Source: Spongisporangium articulatum (GTDB taxonomy: Bacteria > Actinomycetota > Actinomycetes > Actinomycetales > Kineosporiaceae). From it: a DNA stretch of 64,000 nt. The notes beneath the pieces were generated by a model. The model was given only the letters and a program-made list of their open reading frames with translations. It was not told where the DNA came from and did not search any database. Numbering within the stretch: position 1 is the first letter of the stretch; every line of letters starts with the position of its first letter. Below are positions 8,906 to 16,617 of this stretch, one piece after another. Where the stretch lies: NCBI RefSeq assembly GCF_044465595.1, contig NZ_JBITLV010000007.1, forward strand, positions 310,001-374,000, given 5' to 3'. A program made the translations under genes and the position numbers.

Positions 8906-10974
8906 GCGGGCGCCGGGGTTGGGCCGCGCTGGCCGCGGTCCTGATCGTCGGCGGGACGGCGGGCGCGGCCTCGGGCGCCTCGACCGCACCGACCAGCCCG
9001 TCCCCGAGCGCTTCGAGCGGGACGACGTCCGCGCCGGCCGGGCAGTTCGGCAAGGTCGTACCGGTGGGCACGTCCCTGAAGATCGGCTTCAGCGCCGTCT
9101 CGGTCGACCCTTTGGACCTCGACACCGCGAGCGTCCGTCTCAAAGCCGAGAAGGCCGGCACCTCGGTCGAGCGCAAACCCACGGCGACGGCGAGCGGGGG
9201 CGGGCTGACCGTCGTCCTGGCCCTGGACACCTCGTTGTCGATGAAGGAGGGTCTGACCGGCGGCGGCGGCACCCGGTTCCAGGCCGCCCAGGCCGCCGCC
9301 CGGAACTTCCTCGGCAATCTCCCCGACACCGTGAAGGTCGGGCTGGTCACCTTCGGCTACCCCGCCAAGGCCGTGGTGCGCCCGACCACCAACCACCAGG
9401 TCGTCCGCAAGAAGATCGATTCGCTCAACCCCAAGGGCGACACCGCACTGTTCGGAGCCGTTTCGGTGGCGTCGAAGCTGGTGCCGCGACAGGACCAGGG
9501 CATGGTCGTCATGGTCACCGACGGCGACAACAGCCTCGGTGACCGGCAACTGACCCCGACCGAGGTCCAGCAGGAGAACAAACAGCGCAAGCAGGCGACC
9601 AAGATCATCGCAGGAGGTCTCTTCTTCCGAGGACTGATCATCGGCTCGGAGACGGCGACGGACCTGCGGGACATCGCACCGGGCAAGGTTCTGGACGACG
9701 GCAACGACGTCAGCGACTCGCTCGCCACGCTCTTCGCCCAGGCGACGCAGGTCCTGGACCGCTCGACTGTGCTGACGGTCGACGGCCTCGACGATGCCTA
9801 CCTCCAGGGTCTGGTCACGATCACGGTGACTGTGAGGACGACGGGCGGGGACGACGTCACCACCTCGACCTCGCTCACTCTCGTCAAGCCCGCCCCGGCC
9901 ACCACCTCGAACATCAGCGGCGCGCTCCCCGTGGTCGTCGAAACCGGTTCCCCCATCGGCACTCCGGTGCTCCTCGGCGCCCTGGGAGCGCTGTTCGTGG
10001 CGCTCAGCGTGATCCTGGCCAGCGTCACCGGCGTCTTCTCGGGCGGCGACGCCAAGGCCGCGGCGATGGCCGAGCGGCTGTCGTTCTACACGGTGCGGGG
10101 CGCCCGGCCCGTGCGGATCGGGCCGGGCCGTGAGGGCCGGGACAACCAGTCCGGCGGGCGGTTGAGCGACAACAAGCTGACCCGCGGGGCGGTCGCGGCG
10201 ATCGACAGGCTCGCCCGACAACGACAGCTCGACCACGCGCTCGACGCCCGGCTGGAGGCGGCCGGCCTGCCGATCCGCACGGCCGAGTGGATGCTGCTGC
10301 ACGTCGGCGCGGCGGTCGGGTTCGGCCTGCTGCTGCTGATCGCGGCCCGTGGCATGTGGTTGGGCGCCGTGCTGGGCCTGCTGATCGGGTTCGGCGGACC
10401 GTGGCTGTTCCTGTCCCTGTTGACCGCGCGCCGCGCCTCGAAGTTCCTGGGCCAGCTGCCGGACACCCTGCAGCTGCTGGCCGGCAGCCTGGCCGCCGGG
10501 TACTCGCTGCCGCAGGCCATGGACGCCGTCCTGCGCGAGGCCCAGGCGCCGATCAGTACCGAGTTCAACCGGGCCCTGGTCGAGACCCGGCTCGGCATGC
10601 CGCCCGAGGACGCCCTGGAGGGCATCGCGACCCGGACCGGCAGCCGGGACTTCTCGTGGATCGTGATGGCGATCCGGATCCAGCGCGAGGTCGGCGGCAA
10701 CCTGGCCGAACTGCTCTCGACGGTCGCGCAGACGCTGCGGGAACGGGAGCGGTTGCGTCGCCAGGTGGTCGCGCTGTCGGCGGAGGGCCGGCTGTCGGGG
10801 TTCATCCTCGGCGCCCTGCCGATCGTCTTCGCCCTGTTCCTGATCTTCTTCAAGCCCGACTACATCGCGCCGCTGCTGAGCACCCTGCTCGGCTGGATCA
10901 TGCTCGGGGTCGGGACGCTGCTGCTGATCGTCGGCGGGATCTGGATGAGCCGGGTCGTGAAGGTGGAGGTCTGA
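8902..10974 (+). CDS. tadB: vWA-TadB fusion: secreted von Willebrand A domain joined to T2SS-F platform protein
   Basis: A continuous 690-residue frame. Residues 1-30 form a signal peptide. A vWA domain (about residues 100-280) follows with a full MIDAS: DTSLS near residue 109, GDTALFGA, and VTDGDN. A membrane helix at about 350-375 leads into a type II secretion F domain (about 525-650, DTLQLLAGSLAAGYSL to the last hydrophobic segments), as in TadB. TadB normally forms the inner-membrane platform with TadC, encoded next, two bases downstream. The extracellular metal-dependent adhesion domain is an addition to the usual TadB. There is no sign of a frameshift between the halves. Confidence 0.85.
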   Translation: MSGRRGWAALAAVLIVGGTAGAASGASTAPTSPSPSASSGTTSAPAGQFGKVVPVGTSLKIGFSAVSVDPLDLDTASVRLKAEKAGTSVERKPTATASGGGLTVVLALDTSLSMKEGLTGGGGTRFQAAQAAARNFLGNLPDTVKVGLVTFGYPAKAVVRPTTNHQVVRKKIDSLNPKGDTALFGAVSVASKLVPRQDQGMVVMVTDGDNSLGDRQLTPTEVQQENKQRKQATKIIAGGLFFRGLIIGSETATDLRDIAPGKVLDDGNDVSDSLATLFAQATQVLDRSTVLTVDGLDDAYLQGLVTITVTVRTTGGDDVTTSTSLTLVKPAPATTSNISGALPVVVETGSPIGTPVLLGALGALFVALSVILASVTGVFSGGDAKAAAMAERLSFYTVRGARPVRIGPGREGRDNQSGGRLSDNKLTRGAVAAIDRLARQRQLDHALDARLEAAGLPIRTAEWMLLHVGAAVGFGLLLLIAARGMWLGAVLGLLIGFGGPWLFLSLLTARRASKFLGQLPDTLQLLAGSLAAGYSLPQAMDAVLREAQAPISTEFNRALVETRLGMPPEDALEGIATRTGSRDFSWIVMAIRIQREVGGNLAELLSTVAQTLRERERLRRQVVALSAEGRLSGFILGALPIVFALFLIFFKPDYIAPLLSTLLGWIMLGVGTLLLIVGGIWMSRVVKVEV

Positions 10975-10975
10975 C

Positions 10976-11974
10976 ATGGACGCGATCTTCGACGCGGACA
11001 CGCTGAGGCGACTGGCCTCGGGCGGGATCGGGTCGGGCGGGGCGCTCGCCCTGACCGGCCTGGTGATCGTGTTCCTCGGGCTGTGCGGCGTGGTCGTCGT
11101 CCTGCTCGGGGCCGGCCAGGAACGCCGGGAACAGGCCCGCCGCACCGAGCTGCTGGACAGCTTCGGCGCCGGGACGCCCGTGCCGCTGCGCAAGCAGGAA
11201 CTGGCCGCCAGCTTCGGCGAGCGCGTCCTGGGGCCCCTGTCGGAGCGCTTCGTCGGGTTCGGTCGGCGGCTCACCCCGGACGAGCGGCTGGAACGCATCC
11301 GCCGCCGGCTCGACCTGGCCGGCAACCCGGCGGGCTGGGACGTCGACCGCGTGCTCGGCATGAAGGCGCTCGGCCTGGTCCTGGGGCTGGGGCTCGGACT
11401 GCTCCTGCCGCTGCTGTTCGGCGCCGGGCCGCGCGGTTTCATCCTCACCGGGGTCTCGCTGACCCTGCTGGGCTGGTTCGCGCCGACGATGTGGATCTAC
11501 CAGGTCGGCTACGACCGCAGCGAGCAGCTGCGCCGTCAGCTGCCGGACACCCTGGACCTGCTGACCATCTCCGTGGAGGCCGGGCTGGCCTTCGACGCCG
11601 CCCTCGCCCAGGTCGCGCACAAGACCGAGGGCGCCCTGGCCATGGAGCTGCACCGGGTGCTGCAGGAGATGCAGATCGGCACCGGCCGCATCGACGCGTT
11701 ACGTGGCCTAGCCGACAGGACCGACCTCGACGAACTACGGATTTTCGTGGGCGCGATGGTGCAGGCTGACAGCTTCGGCATCCCGGTCGCCAACGTTCTG
11801 CGCGTACAGTCGAAGGAGATGCGGGTCCGGCGGAGTCAGCGGGCCGAGGAGAAGGCTCAGCAGGTACCGGTCAAGATCCTCTTCCCGCTGATCTTCTGCA
11901 TCATGCCCGCGCTGTTCGTCGTCGTCCTCGGCCCCGCCGGGATCAGGATCTTCCAGACGCTGAAGGGAGTGTGA
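10976..11974 (+). CDS. tadC: TadC-like inner-membrane platform protein
   Basis: A 332-residue type II secretion F family protein. It has an N-terminal membrane helix (about residues 20-45), two central helices (about 125-175), the conserved cytoplasmic QLPDTLDLLTISVEAGLAFD segment, and a final helix near the C-terminus (VKILFPLIFCIMPALFVVVLG). It partners TadB to form the pilus assembly platform. It starts two bases after tadB and is followed after three bases by the TTG of the next gene. Confidence 0.9.
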   Translation: MDAIFDADTLRRLASGGIGSGGALALTGLVIVFLGLCGVVVVLLGAGQERREQARRTELLDSFGAGTPVPLRKQELAASFGERVLGPLSERFVGFGRRLTPDERLERIRRRLDLAGNPAGWDVDRVLGMKALGLVLGLGLGLLLPLLFGAGPRGFILTGVSLTLLGWFAPTMWIYQVGYDRSEQLRRQLPDTLDLLTISVEAGLAFDAALAQVAHKTEGALAMELHRVLQEMQIGTGRIDALRGLADRTDLDELRIFVGAMVQADSFGIPVANVLRVQSKEMRVRRSQRAEEKAQQVPVKILFPLIFCIMPALFVVVLGPAGIRIFQTLKGV

Positions 11975-11977
11975 GGG

Positions 11978-13795
11978 TTGGCCCGGTTGCTGATCGTCTC
12001 CCGGTCGATGGCGTTGTCCACGCGCCTCGCCGACCAGCACCAGGTCTCGGAGCACCCCGTCGCCGACGTCGACGGCCTCCTCCCCGCCCTCACCGCCGCC
12101 GAGGCCGGGCCCGGCCCGTTCGACGTCCTCGTGCTCGACCTCGGCGACCCCGTACAGGCCGTCGAGACCGTGAACGCCCTGCGCGAGGCCGGCTCGGGCG
12201 TGCCCGTGCTGCTCGTGTCCGGGTACCAGCCGGAGTGGGAGGAGGTCGAGCAGCAGGACGTCGAGGGCGTGCGGGTGGTGCCGCTGCCGATCACCCGGTC
12301 CTCGCTGCTGGAGGGCGTCACCGCCCTGCTCCGCGGTGACGATCAGAGTGACGATCCGGACGCACTGGTGCAGATCGGTGCGGGTGCCGCACCGGACCTT
12401 GAGCGGGCCGGGTCGGCTGCCGACATCGAGGACATGCGCCGACGGAACCCGCGCCGACCCGCTCAGCCCCACGGGTCGGCCGCGCCCATCCCTCCCGCGG
12501 CGGACGTCGACGAGGCCGCGCTCGAGGTTCCGGACGCGATCGACGAGGCGGACGTCGTCGCCGAGGCCGAGGCGGCCGTGGAGGCCGCCGCCCAGGAGAC
12601 AGCCGACGAACCGGAGACCGGACTGGAGGCCGAACCGTCCGACGACGTGACCGCCGAACCGTCCGACGTAGTGGCCGACGAACCGACCGACGAGGTGTCC
12701 GCCGAGGACGCACCGGACGACGAGGCCGACGAGACGGAGATCGGCGAGGCGGAGTCGGAGACGGCGCCCGAGGTCGCCGACGAGCTGGACGCCGAGCCGG
12801 GCGTCGAGGCCGCGGAAGGTACGGAGGGCGAGGCGGACGACGTCCTGCCCGCCGGGGCTCCCGACGCGCTTCCGGACGAGACCGCCGAGACGGCGCGCGT
12901 CGTCGACGAGGACGCCACCCCGCCCCGGGGCCTGCCGCTGAGCGGGTCCGGCCCCACGGCCCCGCCCTGGGAGCAGGTCGTGGCCCCGACGCCGCGCCCC
13001 CGCTGGACCCGTGGTCCGGAGAGCCCGCCGACCGGCGGCATCGCGGCCGGCCCCAACCGTCCGCTCCAGCAACCCCAGTCGCAGGGGGGTCGAGCCCGTA
13101 TGTTCCAGCGCCGCCCGCAGCACGGTCCGACGCTTCCGGGGACGGGTCTGGTCACCGACCCCCTCGGCCCGCGCACCGACCCGTACGGCTTCTCCACGGG
13201 CCTCGAGCGCCGGCTCGACGAGGAGGCCGGTGCCCTCGCGGGCGACGCGGCCTACCGCGATGCGAACGGCGTCGCGATGCGCACCCCCGACCTGATCCGC
13301 GCGCTGATCGAGTCGGCCCAACACCTGTACGGCGTCGCCGACACCGCGCAGGTGCTGGCCGACGACGTGATCGAGAAGGCGGACGCCGACGCGGCCGCGG
13401 TACTGATCCCGGACGGTCCGGCCTGGCGGGTCAGCGGTGGCGTCGGGCTGCGGCCGCTGGAGCGCCGGCTGGTGCTCGAGGAGACCCACTGGCTGATCGC
13501 CGAGATCGGGTTGAGCGGCCGGGCCGTGCTGATCGACGACACCGACTTCGTGCGCCAGCAGCTGTCCGGCGCACCCCTGGCGGCGTGGCGGCACCTGCTG
13601 GCCGTCCCGATCCCCGAGGTGCACGGCATCGTCGTCCTGGCCCGCGGTCAGGAGGGCGGCCCGTTCAGCGACCGTGACCTGTCCGTGGTCATCTCACCCG
13701 TCCGCGAGGCGGCCCCGTTGATCGCCCAGGCCATCGAGACCCGCCGCCTGGCCAGGCTTCTCAACCCCCTCCGCGAACAGGACTCCCCCTCCTAG
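11978..13795 (+). CDS. Receiver-like / acidic-linker / GAF-domain protein at the end of the Tad operon
   Basis: A 605-residue protein in three parts. Residues 1-115 look like a receiver or CpaE-type N-terminal domain (LLIVSRSMALSTRL, FDVLVLDLGDPVQAV, VPVLLVSGYQPEW). Residues about 180-310 are a highly acidic Glu/Asp/Ala low-complexity linker with EPSDDV, EPSDVV and EPTDEV repeats. A Pro/Arg-rich stretch follows, then a GAF-like domain at about 435-590 ending EAAPLIAQAIETRRLARLL. It begins with TTG three bases after tadC, so it probably belongs to the pilus operon and may tie pilus output to a signal. No enzymatic output domain is visible. Exact role unknown. Confidence 0.65.
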   Translation: MARLLIVSRSMALSTRLADQHQVSEHPVADVDGLLPALTAAEAGPGPFDVLVLDLGDPVQAVETVNALREAGSGVPVLLVSGYQPEWEEVEQQDVEGVRVVPLPITRSSLLEGVTALLRGDDQSDDPDALVQIGAGAAPDLERAGSAADIEDMRRRNPRRPAQPHGSAAPIPPAADVDEAALEVPDAIDEADVVAEAEAAVEAAAQETADEPETGLEAEPSDDVTAEPSDVVADEPTDEVSAEDAPDDEADETEIGEAESETAPEVADELDAEPGVEAAEGTEGEADDVLPAGAPDALPDETAETARVVDEDATPPRGLPLSGSGPTAPPWEQVVAPTPRPRWTRGPESPPTGGIAAGPNRPLQQPQSQGGRARMFQRRPQHGPTLPGTGLVTDPLGPRTDPYGFSTGLERRLDEEAGALAGDAAYRDANGVAMRTPDLIRALIESAQHLYGVADTAQVLADDVIEKADADAAAVLIPDGPAWRVSGGVGLRPLERRLVLEETHWLIAEIGLSGRAVLIDDTDFVRQQLSGAPLAAWRHLLAVPIPEVHGIVVLARGQEGGPFSDRDLSVVISPVREAAPLIAQAIETRRLARLLNPLREQDSPS

Positions 13796-13797
13796 TT

Positions 13798-13820
13798 CGT
13801 GATCATGCACAAACGCATGA
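13798..13820. repeat. Left arm of a split long hairpin repeat
   Basis: The 23-base arm begins CGTGATCATGCACAAACG three bases after the stop of the upstream gene. Its perfect reverse complement is at 15501-15523. At other places in the window the same arm sequence pairs locally to form an intergenic hairpin; here a whole gene lies in the loop. Confidence 0.9.
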
Positions 13821-13902
13821 AGTACCCACACGTACTGGCTGGATCTTCACCGCCGGCGTGAGTCGACAGATGCAGAATGATCTGTCGACGAGGGGATGGA
13901 CT

Positions 13903-15498
13903 GTGAAAATGCGATTCCAGGTACCACCGAACTGGCCTGCTCCTCCCGCCGGCTGGGTGCCTCCGACGGGTTGGCAGCCAGATCCTTCGTGGGGTCCGGC
14001 CCCTGCCGGATGGGTCTTCTGGGTGGCGGAAGACGCACCATCCAGCGTACGACCGGATCAGCCCCGACATGCCAATCCACCTGCTTCCGCAGGCGGCTTC
14101 GAAGACATCATGCGCCCCGGGGCGGCCGCGCAGGGTTCGCACTCGGGGCAGGCACCCGACCGCAATCAGCCCCAGTCCGCCTCCTCCTCTGCAGCGTCAT
14201 CGTCCGTGCCGCTGTTCGGAGCTCGTCGACAGGCACGCGAATTGGGGTCAGTCCTAGCTGATGTCCAAGCCGAAAACGCCGCCTTGCGCGAGCAACTGGC
14301 CGAGTTGGGAGCGCTGGACATCCTCCAGCTGCGCGATCGTCGGCGGCAATTGGAAGACGAAGTGCGGGCAGGCGCCGCGGCTCTGGACGCGGCGCTCAGC
14401 GAACTCGACCAGGCCAAACGGGCGATCGTGGAGACACGAGAGGTTGCGATCCTCCAAGAGGTCGGCGTCTACGAGTATCAGCATCCGCTTCAGGATGCGG
14501 TCGCCTACAAGGCCGAGTTGGCCGAGCTGAAGAATCAGATCAAGGCGATGACCCTGAGGGACGGCGGGGCGGTCACCGGGGTCACGGACTGGACGGTCAA
14601 CGGATCAGCCGCCCAGGGCCGGACCATGGTTCGTGAGACTTCCAAGCTGATGCTTCGGGCCTACAACGCTGAGGCCGACAATCTGGCTCGCAGCCTCAAG
14701 CCCTACAAGCTCGCGACCGCCCGTGAACGTCTCGACAAGGTTGCCTTCACCATCGAGAAGCTGGGCAAGACCCTGCAGATCCGGATCTCACCCGAATACC
14801 ACCGGTTGCGCATGTGGGAACTCAGCCTGACTGCCGACTATCTCGAGAAAGTCGCAGTAGAAAAGGAGCGGGAGCGGGAAGAGAAAGCCCGGCTGCGCGA
14901 GGAACAGAGAGTCCAGGCTGAAATCGAACGCGAGCGAGCCCGCCTGATCAAAGAGCAGCAGCACTACCTCAACGCCCTCACAGCTCTCCAAGTGAAGGGA
15001 GACCAGGAAGCGGTTCTCCGGATGCAGACCCAGTTGGCCGAAATCGAGTCGGCGATCAAGGACGTCGACTACCGGGCCGCCAACATCCGCGCCGGGTATG
15101 TCTATGTGATCAGCAATATCGGAGCCTTTGGCCCGGGGATGGTCAAGATCGGGATGACGCGACGCTTGGATCCCATGGATCGGGTGAAGGAACTGGGAGA
15201 CGCCTCCGTGCCGTTCCGGTTCGACGTGCATGCATTGTTCTTCTCGGACGACGCTGTGGGGATCGAGGCGAAACTGCACGCACACTTCGCCGAGCTTCGG
15301 GTCAACCAAATCAACCGGCGACGTGAGTTCTTCTATGCGACACCGGTCCAGGTGCGTGACCAGCTCTTGCAGCTCACAGGCGACTTGCTGACCTTCGATG
15401 AACTCCCCGAGGCCATCGAATACCGGCAGAGCGCGACGGCTCGCAGTGCTGTCGCTACCGTGGCAACTGACGAACAGGCCCTCCCATCGCAATCGTGA
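13903..15498 (+). CDS. DUF4041 protein with C-terminal T5orf172/Mug113 (GIY-YIG-like) domain
   Basis: A 531-residue protein. Residues 1-30 are Pro/Trp/Gly-rich (PPNWPAPPAGW repeated as PTGWQPDPSW and APAGW). A coiled coil covers about 110-175, DUF4041-like sequence runs to about 330, and a second charged coiled coil spans about 315-385. A T5orf172 (Mug113) domain occupies about 396-490: GYVYVISN, MVKIGMTRRLDPMDRVKEL, GIEAKLHAHF. This fold is GIY-YIG-like and common in phage and mobile genes. I chose GTG 13903 because GAGGGGA sits six bases upstream. Base composition is visibly less GC-rich than the neighbours, and the gene is bracketed by 23-base inverted repeats, suggesting acquisition. Function unproven; nuclease or defence-related roles are possible. 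Confidence 0.8.
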   Translation: MKMRFQVPPNWPAPPAGWVPPTGWQPDPSWGPAPAGWVFWVAEDAPSSVRPDQPRHANPPASAGGFEDIMRPGAAAQGSHSGQAPDRNQPQSASSSAASSSVPLFGARRQARELGSVLADVQAENAALREQLAELGALDILQLRDRRRQLEDEVRAGAAALDAALSELDQAKRAIVETREVAILQEVGVYEYQHPLQDAVAYKAELAELKNQIKAMTLRDGGAVTGVTDWTVNGSAAQGRTMVRETSKLMLRAYNAEADNLARSLKPYKLATARERLDKVAFTIEKLGKTLQIRISPEYHRLRMWELSLTADYLEKVAVEKEREREEKARLREEQRVQAEIERERARLIKEQQHYLNALTALQVKGDQEAVLRMQTQLAEIESAIKDVDYRAANIRAGYVYVISNIGAFGPGMVKIGMTRRLDPMDRVKELGDASVPFRFDVHALFFSDDAVGIEAKLHAHFAELRVNQINRRREFFYATPVQVRDQLLQLTGDLLTFDELPEAIEYRQSATARSAVATVATDEQALPSQS

Positions 15499-15500
15499 AG

Positions 15501-15523
15501 TCATGCGTTTGTGCATGATCACG
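15501..15523. repeat. Right arm of the split long hairpin repeat
   Basis: This is the perfect 23-base reverse complement of 13798-13820. It begins two bases after the stop of the DUF4041 gene and ends 11 bases before the stop of the convergent DnaB-like gene. It reads TCATGCGTTTGTGCATGATC and onward to ACG. Confidence 0.9.
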
Positions 15524-15534
15524 GACAAGGAGGG

Positions 15535-16554
15535 TCAGTCGACGAAGAGGCGCTCGTCGACGAGCTCTTCGGGGACGTCCTCGGCGTCGCGTTCGAACCG
15601 GCTCTGCTCCAGGCGCTTCCGGAGCTGGAGGTCGATACCGGCCACGCCGGAACGGTTCTTCTCGATCGTCAGCACCACGTAGTCGCGGAACCGCTCCACC
15701 GAGCGGGTGTCGTACACCAGGTGGTGCCGGGCGACGACGTCGAACTTCTCGTTCAGCAGCAGGATGACGTCCGCCTCGTAGGCCAGCCCGGCCGGGCCGT
15801 GCAGGTGGTTGACCCGCAACCGGCGGCCGGGGGTGAGCCCGGCCTTGTCGGCGGCACTGACCGCGAGCACCGGGACGCCGAGGTCCAGCGCGATGCTCTT
15901 CAGGCCGGCGACGGCCCGGGCGATGCGGTCGTCGTCCGACGTCCCGCCGTCCACCGGGATCTTCTGCAGGTAGTCGACGACGAGCAGCGGCGTCCGGCCC
16001 GTGCGCTCGGCGGCGGCCGTCACGAACGCCCGGATCTCCTTCAGCCCAGCGGGTTCCGGCCCGGCGGGGTGCACGAGCAACCGGTCGCCGTAGCCGCGCA
16101 GCGACGCGACGGCCGACGCCCCGCCGAAGCTGGTGGACAGCCGTTCCTCCAGCGAACCGCCGCGGGTGCGCTCCAGCGCCTCGCGCACCCGGCGCAGGTG
16201 CACGCCCTCCATGCCGATCGAGTCGCCGGCCTCGAGCGAGACCATCCGCTCCAGCAGGGTCACCTGGTCGTGCTCGTAGGAGACGACCACGCACGCCTCA
16301 CCGCCGGCCGCGGCGTGCCGGGCGACCATCAGCGCGAACGCGGTCTTGCCCAGCCCCTGGGGACCGCCGAGCAGGCACAGTTCACCGCCGCGCAACCCGC
16401 CGGCGAGGTACCGGTCGAGCAGCCCGAACCCGGTGGGCAGCGGGCGGGCGGCGGGCGCCTGACCGGCGAGCAGCAGTTCGTCGGCGCGGTTGAGGACCTC
16501 GCCGAGGGACAGCAGGGGCGGGTGTGACGCGGGTGGTGTTTCGGGCGTAACCAC
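15535..16554 (-). CDS. DnaB-like RecA-fold ATPase
   Basis: A 339-residue protein resembling the C-terminal helicase domain of DnaB without the N-terminal primase-binding domain. Visible parts are PTGFGLLDRYLAGGLRGGEL, Walker A GGPQGLGKT (about residues 62-70), VVSYEHDQ after strand 2, Walker B PLLVVDYLQKI, and the region IARAVAGLKSIALDLGVPVLAVS. This layout fits stand-alone DnaB/RadA-like ATPases of actinobacteria; the specific role is unknown. I prefer GTG 16554 over an upstream TTG (16569) because GAGGGGAG lies just ahead of it. The gene is divergent from the histidine kinase 63 bases away. Confidence 0.75.
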   Translation of the reverse strand: MVTPETPPASHPPLLSLGEVLNRADELLLAGQAPAARPLPTGFGLLDRYLAGGLRGGELCLLGGPQGLGKTAFALMVARHAAAGGEACVVVSYEHDQVTLLERMVSLEAGDSIGMEGVHLRRVREALERTRGGSLEERLSTSFGGASAVASLRGYGDRLLVHPAGPEPAGLKEIRAFVTAAAERTGRTPLLVVDYLQKIPVDGGTSDDDRIARAVAGLKSIALDLGVPVLAVSAADKAGLTPGRRLRVNHLHGPAGLAYEADVILLLNEKFDVVARHHLVYDTRSVERFRDYVVLTIEKNRSGVAGIDLQLRKRLEQSRFERDAEDVPEELVDERLFVD

Positions 16555-16617
16555 CCGTTCTCCCCTCAACCGGATCTGTCTCGCGGATCGGACGATCGCA
16601 AGCCAGGAGTATCACTC

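Noticed and set aside
8902..10974. Frameshift or sequencing error joining two genes (vWA protein and TadB)
   Set aside because: The frame is continuous with proper signal peptide, linker helix and both domains in sequence; no internal start with a ribosome binding site was apparent at the domain boundary. I keep a natural fusion as the main reading.
13798..15523. Insertion sequence with transposase
   Set aside because: Inverted repeats are present, but the enclosed protein has no DDE or HUH transposase motif and I saw no target-site duplication. At most it is a non-autonomous element.
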